DNA of 34,328 bases from a virus. Below are positions 6,024-13,821 of the stretch, piece after piece (within the stretch, counting starts at the first letter, position 1; the number at the start of each line of letters is the position of its first letter). The DNA lies in the IMG/VR virus record IMGVR_UViG_3300011114_000614, positions 1 through 34,328 of that record; one strand, written 5' to 3'. A model generated the notes under the pieces. That model did no database searches and was not told the origin of the DNA. It saw only the letters and a list, made by a program, of their open reading frames with translations. Position numbers and translations under genes: made by a program.

Positions 6024-6529
6024 TTCTTCCTCATTTCTGCAAGTTTCTCTACTGTCCTGCCGCCAAAGTATGCACCCATGATAAGCATTCCCCAGTTTCC
6101 AAGCAAGGTAACGTAGGACTCATTTGCGTTTAGACCATACGCAGACATCATGGCAAACAGGAAATATCCCAAAAAAATGGCAATAAGTGACATAGGGCGT
6201 ATGTTTTTGGACAGCCAAGAGTCAGATGCCATGTCTGCTTGCCACCTATCTGTGATGTTGTCAGCATCGTTCTGGGCGGCTTTTGCCAGCAAATCCAGTT
6301 CAGCCAGTTCCATCTTGGCTTTCTCTATGCCAAGAGCAAGTAGCTTCTCTTCATGGTCAAACTGAAGCTGTCGCAACTTGGCAACATCTTCTGGCGTGGG
6401 GTTGTCTGGAATCTTTACGCCAAGGGTGTTCTCCACCACTTCCTTGCCTTTTGCTTGGATGGCAGAGGACAACAGTCCCAGACCATTCTCAGCCAGGCTT
6501 CCTAACAGGGATGCAATCAGAGGAATCAT
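6020..6529 (-). CDS. Holin, 3TM GTA-holin type
   Basis: A 169-residue membrane protein. It has an N-terminal hydrophobic segment (PLIASLLGSLAENGLGLLSS, 3-22), a long charged helix (about 47-100), WLSKNIRPMSLIAIF leading into a transmembrane helix (about 112-131) and a second helix (about 139-157), ending in a basic tail. This is the layout of the PF11351 holin family. It would form membrane lesions that release the M15 endolysin encoded immediately downstream. It overlaps both neighbours by 4 bases, forming a tight lysis cassette. Confidence 0.82.
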   Translation of the reverse strand: MIPLIASLLGSLAENGLGLLSSAIQAKGKEVVENTLGVKIPDNPTPEDVAKLRQLQFDHEEKLLALGIEKAKMELAELDLLAKAAQNDADNITDRWQADMASDSWLSKNIRPMSLIAIFLGYFLFAMMSAYGLNANESYVTLLGNWGMLIMGAYFGGRTVEKLAEMRKK

Positions 6530-6804
6530 TTCTCATCCTTAATCAATAACCGCCGAACAATTGCTTGCTGCTGCTTAATCTCTTGTTTGAGCAACAGCAT
6601 ATCAAAATACATGGATGCCATCAAATACAGGAACAGGGGAAGAATCATCATCAGGCAGACCAACACAATCAATAGCTTGGTGTACCCTTCCTCATCAGGC
6701 TTATCGACCACATCAAAAGGAGGAGGTACATAGAAACCAGAGCCACTGCTCCGATTACCAGAGCTTTGTCCTGAAGACTGTTTAGCATTTGTCTTCGTTG
6801 CCAT
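6526..6804 (-). CDS. Small single-span membrane protein of the lysis cluster
   Basis: A 92-residue protein with a Ser/Gly-rich N-terminus, a proline-containing linker (YVPPPFDVVDKPDEEG), one long hydrophobic span (KLLIVLVCLMMILPLFLYLM, about 43-62) and a C-terminal amphipathic helix (LLLKQEIKQQQAIVRRLLI). It is just upstream of the holin, so a spanin-like or antiholin role is possible; no lipobox is present. Its first 136 bases are shared, in a different frame, with the end of the upstream gene at 6669-7208, an unusually long overlap. Confidence 0.65.
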   Translation of the reverse strand: MATKTNAKQSSGQSSGNRSSGSGFYVPPPFDVVDKPDEEGYTKLLIVLVCLMMILPLFLYLMASMYFDMLLLKQEIKQQQAIVRRLLIKDEK

Positions 6805-7208
6805 GCCGCTCTCCTAGACTTCTCTTGCTGTAGCACCCTCTCCTGTTCTTCCTCTTCCCTCAGTCTTGCGTATTCTTCTTCAAACTTTGACCACACCGCA
6901 CCAAGGGTAGGGTCTACATGATAGATGAGGAACTCACGCAATTCAACAGCTTGACGCTCTAACTCTATCTGGTTAAAGACATTTTCAAGTGCTTGCGCTT
7001 TTAGAGATTTTGACTTTGGAGGATTGCGCTTTTCCTCTTCTGCTTGCTTTTTAACCTCTTCATGGGCTTCAAAGAATTGCCCGATGTAACCAGAGATTTC
7101 TTTGGTTATCTTGTGAACTTCACCGCCTGTTTGTTTGATGTCTTTATAAAGGGCAACCCCTTGCTTTATTGCCGCTATAGCACCTAGAGCAAGGGTGAAC
7201 GGGTCAAT
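6669..7208 (-). CDS. Membrane-anchored coiled-coil phage protein, apparent ATT start
   Basis: The frame is open from just after the stop of the upstream gene and encodes 179 residues, but there is no ATG or GTG in it upstream of a TTG at 6941. The reading that gives the full protein uses ATT at 7206-7208, directly after TAA, giving (M)DPFTLALGAIAAIKQGVALY at the N-terminus, like phage proteins I recall that begin with MDPFT. A charged helix follows (HEEVKKQAEEEKRN, later EEEYARLREEEEQERVLQQE), then one transmembrane span near the C-terminus (VIGAVALVSMYLLLLMW). Function is unknown. The only alternative, TTG at 6941, leaves 267 bases of apparently coding sequence unexplained. Confidence 0.62.
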   Translation of the reverse strand: MDPFTLALGAIAAIKQGVALYKDIKQTGGEVHKITKEISGYIGQFFEAHEEVKKQAEEEKRNPPKSKSLKAQALENVFNQIELERQAVELREFLIYHVDPTLGAVWSKFEEEYARLREEEEQERVLQQEKSRRAAWQRRQMLNSLQDKALVIGAVALVSMYLLLLMWSISLMRKGTPSY

Positions 7209-7559
7209 TTACAACCCCTCTCCAGGGACGATGTAGCACTCAGGCGTACCTGACTCAGAGACAAAGGTAACGTACACAGGAGCAGTGTTTGTCACTTGTG
7301 GGCCAGACACAACCATACGGGTGTCTTGCGGAACAATAACAGCGTAGTTGGGTGATGCGTTTGTAGGCAATCCTACGTTGGCAGTGGCACTTGTAGAGAT
7401 ACGCACGTACACAGGCAAGCCAGTGTTGGCATTTTCATGGTTCACAAGCATGTACTGATTGGATGGGCTGTCAGAGTACAAGGTAACTTGCTGAATGGTG
7501 GTTGCAGCATTGAGCTTGTACGTCTTACCCATAGGGGTGAAAGCGATGTTATTTGCCAT
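7209..7559 (-). CDS. Beta-rich virion-associated protein, unknown
   Basis: A 116-residue protein made mostly of predicted beta strands with Thr/Val/Asn-rich composition (TTIQQVTLYSDSPSNQYMLV, then PVYVRISTSATANVGLP). It has no cysteine pairs or membrane span. This composition is typical of small phage structural or decoration proteins, and it lies in the late operon between the ejection proteins and the lysis genes. I do not recognise a characterised family. The start at 7559 is followed by MANNIAFTPMG; its stop at 7209 directly abuts the ATT start of the next gene. Confidence 0.65.
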   Translation of the reverse strand: MANNIAFTPMGKTYKLNAATTIQQVTLYSDSPSNQYMLVNHENANTGLPVYVRISTSATANVGLPTNASPNYAVIVPQDTRMVVSGPQVTNTAPVYVTFVSESGTPECYIVPGEGL

Positions 7560-7561
7560 GA

Positions 7562-7804
7562 TTAGTAAACCTTCTTGCCGCCGCCTTCAGTGGGCGAATG
7601 TTTGGTATCCAGAGGGCCAGTGCTAGAGAAGTCAATGACAGAGCGGAATCCACCCTTGGGCAGTTCGCCTGGTTGCCATCTTGTCAGATGAGAAGTGGCA
7701 TCCCGTGGAATGGGAGGACGCACAGCAGTTGAAGTCTGCTGATTCAAATCGTGGTCACGCTGATGAGGGCGCAGACTAGGAATCTTGGGATTGTGATTGA
7801 GCAT
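7562..7804 (-). CDS. Hypothetical Pro/His-rich small protein
   Basis: An 80-residue polar protein, rich in Pro, His and Arg (IPSLRPHQRDHDLNQQ) with WQPGELPKGGFRSVIDFSS near the centre. It is probably mostly disordered and carries no motif I recognise. It overlaps the upstream two-helix membrane gene by 29 bases and is followed after 2 bases by the beta-rich gene, in keeping with operon packing. A small virion-linked role is possible from position only. Confidence 0.55.
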   Translation of the reverse strand: MLNHNPKIPSLRPHQRDHDLNQQTSTAVRPPIPRDATSHLTRWQPGELPKGGFRSVIDFSSTGPLDTKHSPTEGGGKKVY

Positions 7805-7994
7805 TACTTTTCTCCTTGGTTCTGACGGTCAGATAGCTGAATATGACATAAATTGCAAGAGTTGTCACCCTCTCCCAACCCATTCCCCACATTGTCCAGC
7901 AACCCAGACCAAAGGAGGTGAGCAGGGCAAGAATGGTGATTAAGCGGTCTGAGATGACCACCAGTGCCAGACGAATGATTGCGGTTGCATCCAT
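7776..7994 (-). CDS. Small two-helix membrane protein, possible second holin
   Basis: A 72-residue protein with a start at 7994 preceded by AAGGAA. Two hydrophobic segments are visible: one around residues 20-37 (ITILALLTSFGLGCWTMW) and one around 43-57 (VTTLAIYVIFSYLTV), followed by a charged/polar tail (RTKEKSNAQSQSQDS). The layout resembles small class II holins or accessory lysis proteins, but the better holin candidate is at 6020-6529. The competing frame at 7804-8046 is a shadow with no ribosome site. Confidence 0.62.
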   Translation of the reverse strand: MDATAIIRLALVVISDRLITILALLTSFGLGCWTMWGMGWERVTTLAIYVIFSYLTVRTKEKSNAQSQSQDS

Positions 7995-8029
7995 GATTAT
8001 TCCTTTTTAATGTCGGGATAACCATATTA

Positions 8030-8245
8030 TCACTTATCCTCATCATCTTCTACATCCATAAACCCTGAACCCCAAGCATCATCGGAGTCCTTCATTTTTA
8101 AGGCTTCCAGCTTGAGTGCACGGTCTAACACCTTCACTTTGTCGGTGACGGATGCTTCTGGGTCGTTCATCACCTGTGTCATCAGGTCAGCGATGAATTT
8201 ATCCAACTCAGGGTTAATACCCTTATCTTTGGACTTGCGGCTCAT
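8030..8245 (-). CDS. Small acidic-tailed helical protein
   Basis: A 71-residue protein: basic start (MSRKSKDKG), amphipathic helices (ELDKFIADLMTQVMNDPEAS and a second ending KVLDRALKLEALKMK), then an acidic tail (DVEDDEDK). It shares ATGA with the stop of the 50-residue gene upstream, so the two are coupled. Similar small proteins occur near the ends of podovirus-type late operons; their function is not known to me. Confidence 0.65.
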   Translation of the reverse strand: MSRKSKDKGINPELDKFIADLMTQVMNDPEASVTDKVKVLDRALKLEALKMKDSDDAWGSGFMDVEDDEDK

Positions 8246-8394
8246 TTTTTGAGCTTGCGGCCTATGGCTCGTTTGGCAGGTTTGACATCACCCTTTGCTT
8301 GCTTGCGCTGCATACGGTTGTAGTCTTCAGAGGCTCTCACCTCGTTCTCGCCACCCTCACGGGCCATTCTCTGTGTTGTTGATTCTGTTGCCAT
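8242..8394 (-). CDS. 50-residue basic protein
   Basis: ATG at 8394 has an excellent ribosome site (AAGGAG, six bases upstream) directly after the stop of the large ejection-type gene at 8405. The product starts MATESTTQRMAREGGENE and ends VKPAKRAIGRKLKK, with a central charged helix. Strong initiation context and a 4-base overlap with the following gene indicate a real gene. No function is recognised; the basic C-terminus could bind DNA. Confidence 0.65.
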   Translation of the reverse strand: MATESTTQRMAREGGENEVRASEDYNRMQRKQAKGDVKPAKRAIGRKLKK

Positions 8395-8404
8395 GATTTA
8401 CTCC

Positions 8405-11014
8405 TTAAAAAACTACATCAACTAATGGTTTGGTTATTCTTGGTGCAATGTATCCAATGAGTGCGTTTCTCAACAGCCTCTGGGACATTGTGATTTTCTG
8501 ACTTAAATCTACGGGGGACACATAGATTTCTTGCAATTTTGCTTCAATCTGAGCCACTTGCTTGGGAGTCATCAACTGATAAGTCACCAAGTTATCGCCA
8601 ATAAGCCCCCAGTTGTTCATCGCTCCTTTGAGGCTTGACTTTGCTTCATTAGCAATAACTTGACCAACAGCTTCTGCAAACTTTTCTTTGCCGCCAGGAC
8701 TAGACAAAATAATCATTGATGTTTCTTTCCAAACATCCTTGTCTGAACCAAGAATAATTTCTTTTACACGCTTGGGGTCTGTTGATTTACCAAGTATTAC
8801 GTCTGCACGTTTTTGTGCTTCATTACGTATGGCTTGAGCTTTTTCTGTCAAAGGCTTGGCAAGTCCTTTTGCAGTTTCTTTTGCTTCTGTCACTACGCCT
8901 TTTGCTGTTTTCTTTTGCAACTCCAAAGCTCTTGCTGCATCTTGAATACGCTTTTGCTCTGCCGCAGAACCTGCTTTTTCAGCGTCAGTCAAAACTTTTT
9001 CTGTTTGTTTTGGAAGTGCTTCAGAAAGGTTTGTGGCCTGAGTACGCAATGATTCAGCCAATGTAGAGCGTGCACCGCCAAACCCCTCTGCTCTTTCCAA
9101 AGTAGAAGCATATTTTTCAACCTTGTTTTTAAGGTCAGCCAAAGAAGGGTGACTCAGAAAATCACTGTTCTTAACGTCTTGCAACCAAGAACGAACAGCT
9201 TTGGCATTCTTGTCTTTTAATGAACTGGCAACATAATCACTGGCTGTTTTCTTGACCAGGGCTTCTTCACCAGTTAAATCTATCAGACGCTGTACGCCAG
9301 TTCTGTTTCCAAAGAATGTGCTTCCTAATTCAGCAGGAGCTTTCAAAGTGTGAGAAGTTCCATTTTCAATCTCTGTCAGCGTCCTACCTGCTTTTGTTTC
9401 AAACTGCTCAAGATTACGGGCAGCCTGTGACCAGTTGTCTTGCAAGGCTTTACGTTCAGCAGCACCAACATATTCTTCCTGCAACTTCTTTAACATGGCA
9501 TACATGCCCTGTTGCACGTTGCCTTTAACAGCACCGTAGCCTTCAGGAGGATTTCTAAATACATCCCCTACAAACCTACGTGCATCATCAGCCGCTTCAA
9601 AAGAAGACTTAAATGTGCGGAAGAATCTGTCACCAGACTGCTCAACGCTATACCCAAGGTTTCTTGCTATTTCTGCTTGCTCAGGCGATAACTCATACCG
9701 TCTATTGATAACAGAATCACGGATACGCTTATAAAAACTGAGGACGCCAGGGTCAGTTGTTCTGACAACACCAGGTGATGTAACGGGGTCAAATCCTCTT
9801 GTGGCAGCTTCTATTTGTTTATAAGCTGGCATTTGGTCAAGAGTTACACCCTTTGACTCATTTTCCTGAACAACTTTGTTTTGTGCACTTCTGAGAGTCT
9901 TGTCTAATTCATCTCTGTCTTTGACAAACTGCTCTTGTTTTGCAATTGTTTTTTTCTGGACAGGGTCAAAAATGTCTGTCAGTTGTTTTTGCTCACCAAC
10001 CTGCTTTATGCTTTCTTTGGCTTTTTGAGTTTCTTTTTCAGTCTTAGTTCCTACTTTGCCAGAGGTAGAACGCAACTGTGCAATTTGTTTGCGTGTTTCT
10101 GCTTCCAGATTCTTAGCCGCTTGCTGCCCTTCTTGTATGGCAGCGTTTGCTTCTATTTCAGCAATCTGTCTTACAGCAGGGCTTTGTGAACGAGCATTGG
10201 CACGAATCTGTTGAGCTTTTGACTGAGCCGCATCTATAATTTGTTGAGTTTGAAATGCCGCTCTAGATTCAAGAGTTAATGCTTGTCCTTCGGCTGATTG
10301 AACAATCAAACCAGCACCCGTCTTAAGCATGTCCATGATTTCTTTTTGGGCATCAAAACTTGGTTTGCCACCACGAATGTCTTCTATCTTTTTAGCAATG
10401 AACGCTTCTTGTTCTTTTGTCAAACTTTGAGGTTTAATGTTTGCTTCTTGCAAAAGTTGACCAACAGTTTTTGCTGTAGAAAAGCCAGGTAGTCCAACCT
10501 TTGTTGCAAGACTAGCCATTAACCCGCCAGTTTTTGTGCCCAGATATTGCAGAGGAACAGGGCCAAGAGTTGCGCCAAGCAGCCGTGCTGTTTCTGCACG
10601 CAAGCCAGGGCCGTACTGAGCTTCAGTAGCCTGACCCGCTGATTCTCCTATTGCTCCACCAACGACACCAGTAAGAGCAGAAGCAGGACGAGCCGTCTTC
10701 ATTGCCTCGCCGCCAAGCGTAAGAGCAGAACTAAGACCACTTGCTGCTTTGCCAAACCCACCAGGAAGACTTCCTAACGGCTTTATTGCTCCACCAGTAG
10801 CCATCATCATTTCAGGCGCAACCGTGCCATAAATACCGCCAAGCAAACTCTCTTTCCCTATGTCTGTAAATGACACATCTTTACGCTTGTCATCTTCAGG
10901 TTGTTTGACAGGTGGAGGCAAGGCAGCAGAATCCGCTTTCTTTCCAGGAGAAGGCAAATCACTAATGTCTACTCCTTTTGTAGGAGCAGGTAAGTCGCTA
11001 ATGTCTGGAGCCAT
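8405..11014 (-). CDS. Large internal virion / DNA-ejection-type protein
   Basis: At 869 residues this is the largest protein here. The N-terminus repeats an ISDLP(A/S)P motif and is otherwise Pro/Lys-rich (1-45). A Gly/Ala-rich, weakly hydrophobic stretch follows (about 57-180), then long Gln/Ala/Lys-rich helices (about 200-390 and again beyond 650), with charged helical segments to the end. Large helical proteins with such membrane-active stretches, placed downstream of the tail genes, are typical of internal virion proteins that form the ejection conduit in podoviruses (compare T7 gp15/gp16). No transglycosylase motif is seen. The assignment rests on size, composition and gene order. Confidence 0.6.
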   Translation of the reverse strand: MAPDISDLPAPTKGVDISDLPSPGKKADSAALPPPVKQPEDDKRKDVSFTDIGKESLLGGIYGTVAPEMMMATGGAIKPLGSLPGGFGKAASGLSSALTLGGEAMKTARPASALTGVVGGAIGESAGQATEAQYGPGLRAETARLLGATLGPVPLQYLGTKTGGLMASLATKVGLPGFSTAKTVGQLLQEANIKPQSLTKEQEAFIAKKIEDIRGGKPSFDAQKEIMDMLKTGAGLIVQSAEGQALTLESRAAFQTQQIIDAAQSKAQQIRANARSQSPAVRQIAEIEANAAIQEGQQAAKNLEAETRKQIAQLRSTSGKVGTKTEKETQKAKESIKQVGEQKQLTDIFDPVQKKTIAKQEQFVKDRDELDKTLRSAQNKVVQENESKGVTLDQMPAYKQIEAATRGFDPVTSPGVVRTTDPGVLSFYKRIRDSVINRRYELSPEQAEIARNLGYSVEQSGDRFFRTFKSSFEAADDARRFVGDVFRNPPEGYGAVKGNVQQGMYAMLKKLQEEYVGAAERKALQDNWSQAARNLEQFETKAGRTLTEIENGTSHTLKAPAELGSTFFGNRTGVQRLIDLTGEEALVKKTASDYVASSLKDKNAKAVRSWLQDVKNSDFLSHPSLADLKNKVEKYASTLERAEGFGGARSTLAESLRTQATNLSEALPKQTEKVLTDAEKAGSAAEQKRIQDAARALELQKKTAKGVVTEAKETAKGLAKPLTEKAQAIRNEAQKRADVILGKSTDPKRVKEIILGSDKDVWKETSMIILSSPGGKEKFAEAVGQVIANEAKSSLKGAMNNWGLIGDNLVTYQLMTPKQVAQIEAKLQEIYVSPVDLSQKITMSQRLLRNALIGYIAPRITKPLVDVVF

Positions 11015-12705
11015 TATTCATACCCCTGTGAACGCAAATATGATTTTGCCTTTTCTTCATCGCCGCTAAACTCTGGATGAGCTTGTGTGTATGCTTTGAG
11101 TTTTTCACCCGTTGGCATTGCCTTCTTTTCAGATGAAGTAGCACCACCGTATGTTGTATAAATCTCTCTAGACACAGGGCTTACCATGTATTCAGAGCCA
11201 TCTTTTCTCTTTTCTTTTGGCAACAGTTTGTTTGGTTCTTCCAACTGGTTTAACAGCATCCGCATTTTTCCTTGCTTTGTGGATTCGCTGTCTCCTTCAA
11301 CAGGAAGCTGTCTTACAACCTGAGCAATTTTTGAATCAGTTACACCTGCGGCTCTACCAAATGAACGTGCTGCCACAACGTCAAAAGCAATGCCCAAAAG
11401 TGCCGCATCATTTCCTTGCAAGTCAGGAGGTAAAGACCTGTTGACCATCCAGTTTTTGTAAGCATCAATAACACCCAGTTGAGTGCCTTTGTCTCGTAAA
11501 AACTTAGAGCCTTCTGGTATTTTTCCATCTTTGCTTTTTGACAAATATTCATTCACACGAAAATAGGCATTTCCAATATCAGCAGAAGTAATGTTTTCAA
11601 ATTGTGCTTGAGAGCTAGAAGTACCTTTTGCTTGCGCCCCTACTTTTATCGCACCCGCAAAATCAACATCTATTGGTTTGATGTCTTTAGGATTGTTTTT
11701 GTTAACCGCATACGTTTTTCCATCAGCACCAACAACATAGTCATAGGTATTTTTCTGCATCTTCTCTGCATGAGTCATACTGTCTTTATGTCTGCGTTCA
11801 GCAGATGCTTCTGCCTCACCTCTTAATTTTTCAGCATGTCTATGTGTCTCTGCTTGTCTTGCTAAAGCTGCGGCGTCTGCCTCAGCTTTTAATTGTTCAG
11901 CATGTTTAAATGCTTCTACTTTTCTGCGTTCAGCGGCTTCTTGTGCTTCTTTATGTCTTTGTGCTAACGCTTCATTATGAAGTTCTTTTTGCTCTAAACC
12001 AACCGCATGTTCATAACCCGCTTTAGATTCTTGAAGAATTTTCAAAGCACCAAGCAAGTCACCCTTACGCAACTGAGCTTGAACAATAGGGCTACCAGCC
12101 TCTACCGCAGCCATTTCAGCGGCTCTAAATCCTTCTTCTTTATTGGTAGTAGCCAACTTGACAGCGTCTTCCATCTTTTGACGGAACTCTGCATGTTTTT
12201 GCAACATGGCTTTAAAGTTCTTATCAAACTCCACACGCTCTTTTTCGTACAAGTCTTTTCTACCCTTCTTGTAACCTTCCATCATGCCGTTCATGTTGCC
12301 AAGCGCAAGCTGACCAGACATGCGTCCACCGCCGCCAACCAACATGCTGATAACGCTAATAACGCTAAACAAACCAGCAATGTCTTGTGCGTTGTCTTGA
12401 GAAGGAATAAACGCAGGAAGAGGTTCTTTCTTAATATCTTCTTGATAGCCTTTTTCAGCAGCTGCTTGCTGTTGACCAAACCTCATCTGAGCAGACAACT
12501 CTCCTGTAGATTTAATTTCTTTTTGCTCTTGCTGACCTTTTGCTATGTCAGTGTCAGCTTTGCCTATTTCACTTTGCAATTCAGATTGACGAGTCAAAAA
12601 AGGGTCACTGATACCCAATGATTCTTTAAATCCTATACGTTTGCTATCTGCTGGTAAAGCAGGTTTAGGTAAGGGTTTTGCAAGTACGTCTTGTTCAGCC
12701 ATCAT
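11014..12705 (-). CDS. Internal virion-type protein with long coiled coil
   Basis: A 563-residue protein. A hydrophobic Gly-rich patch lies near 110-138 (AGLFSVISVISMLVGGGG). From about 145 to 320 there is an unbroken charged helix rich in Ala, Glu, Lys, His and Arg. Within it the word HAE recurs at 268, 290 and 312, exactly 22 residues apart, pointing to a hendecad (11-residue) coiled coil. A folded C-terminal part follows. It overlaps the neighbouring genes by one and four bases and belongs to the ejection-protein block. Two adjacent ATGs exist; the first overlaps the upstream stop. Confidence 0.6.
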   Translation of the reverse strand: MMAEQDVLAKPLPKPALPADSKRIGFKESLGISDPFLTRQSELQSEIGKADTDIAKGQQEQKEIKSTGELSAQMRFGQQQAAAEKGYQEDIKKEPLPAFIPSQDNAQDIAGLFSVISVISMLVGGGGRMSGQLALGNMNGMMEGYKKGRKDLYEKERVEFDKNFKAMLQKHAEFRQKMEDAVKLATTNKEEGFRAAEMAAVEAGSPIVQAQLRKGDLLGALKILQESKAGYEHAVGLEQKELHNEALAQRHKEAQEAAERRKVEAFKHAEQLKAEADAAALARQAETHRHAEKLRGEAEASAERRHKDSMTHAEKMQKNTYDYVVGADGKTYAVNKNNPKDIKPIDVDFAGAIKVGAQAKGTSSSQAQFENITSADIGNAYFRVNEYLSKSKDGKIPEGSKFLRDKGTQLGVIDAYKNWMVNRSLPPDLQGNDAALLGIAFDVVAARSFGRAAGVTDSKIAQVVRQLPVEGDSESTKQGKMRMLLNQLEEPNKLLPKEKRKDGSEYMVSPVSREIYTTYGGATSSEKKAMPTGEKLKAYTQAHPEFSGDEEKAKSYLRSQGYE

Positions 12706-13820
12706 GCAGTCCTTTGTTGATACTGTTGAGGTGATTGTGCTGGCATACCACCTGCAATATTTGCTACGTTATAAATAAACGAGTTGCTCAACTGCTGAAC
12801 ATACCTGTCAGCCTCAAGTCCTGTCTTAATAGCACCCAGAGCAATGTTGTCACCAATGCCAGACATCTTTAATCCGTAGTCATATTGCTGTTGGAGCAGT
12901 TGACCTCTGAAGGCTTCTATCTGGGCTTGAGACTGTGCTGCACTGACTGCACCACCTCTGCCAGCGGATTGTTGTGCCACTTGTGCTTGAACGGCTTGCA
13001 ATTGTTGTTGACCAACAGGAGTGAGTTCACCTGCTTGAGCCGCACGTTGCAACTCTGCACCCTTTTGTTGGTAAGGTGCGGCAAGGTCTTGTTGCTCTTT
13101 TTTTGCTTTTTCAGCATCTCTTGTTGCTTTATTACTTTGATAAGCACCTAATGCCGCTAACCCTCCAGCAAGACCCAGACGTTGTAATGTCTCTGGCTTC
13201 ATGTCCTTGTAATAGCTTTGCAGCTTGTCACCGATAGTTTGTTCTTTGGCAGTGTCTATTTGATAAGGCTCGTAACCTTTACCTGCGCCACCTTCAGGAG
13301 GAGCATAAGCACCAGCGGGAAATGCGCCAGAAGGCATATACGGTGCTTCAGCTTCTCCTTCACTTATGCGGGATTGACCTGCAAAAGCTGCTTGTGCTGT
13401 AGCAGCACTTGGAAAACGGTCTGCTACCACGGGTGCATTAACTGCAGGAGAATATGCGGGTTGTCCAAATGCTACAGCAGTATCTGCTGAATATGCTGGT
13501 CTTAATTGTTCTGATTGTATTTTAGATTCATAATTACCGAATCCGCTATTTTCTGGTTGATTAACAACAACTTCAGGATTAAAAGATTCTCCAGACCCTG
13601 CGGTGTCATAACTACCAAAACCACCATCGTATTCATTCTCAAAAGATGGCACACCCGTGTTTTCATGCTCTTTACCGCTACCACCTTGAGACTTCAACAG
13701 CTTTGCCTCGTCAGGAGTTATGTAGGCAAGCATGTGTCCTTCTGGTGCTTTTGCTTGCAGCAGACGAGCAATCTGGCGCACATCTGCGCCCATACGGGTA
13801 AGTTTTTTCAGCGTTGCCAT
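12702..13820 (-). CDS. Virion-associated protein with Gln/Ala-rich helical region
   Basis: A 372-residue protein. The N-terminus (KKLTRMGADVRQIARLLQAK, then HMLAYITPDEAKLLKSQGGS) is a compact segment that I recall from other uncultured phage proteins in the same position. Residues about 50-180 are low-complexity Gly/Pro/Ser/Ala/Tyr-rich, then Gln/Ala-rich helices (about 230-330) with a repeated QQQ/QAQ pattern. There is no enzymatic motif. It is likely an internal core or ejection component because of its place between two other such genes. Confidence 0.55.
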   Translation of the reverse strand: MATLKKLTRMGADVRQIARLLQAKAPEGHMLAYITPDEAKLLKSQGGSGKEHENTGVPSFENEYDGGFGSYDTAGSGESFNPEVVVNQPENSGFGNYESKIQSEQLRPAYSADTAVAFGQPAYSPAVNAPVVADRFPSAATAQAAFAGQSRISEGEAEAPYMPSGAFPAGAYAPPEGGAGKGYEPYQIDTAKEQTIGDKLQSYYKDMKPETLQRLGLAGGLAALGAYQSNKATRDAEKAKKEQQDLAAPYQQKGAELQRAAQAGELTPVGQQQLQAVQAQVAQQSAGRGGAVSAAQSQAQIEAFRGQLLQQQYDYGLKMSGIGDNIALGAIKTGLEADRYVQQLSNSFIYNVANIAGGMPAQSPQQYQQRTA

Positions 13821-13821
13821 C

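Noticed and set aside
12007-12621. 204-codon plus-strand frame opposite the coiled-coil gene
   Set aside because: The Phe/Leu/Ser/Cys-rich translation is the mirror of Lys/Glu/Ala codons; no initiation signal and wrong strand for the operon.
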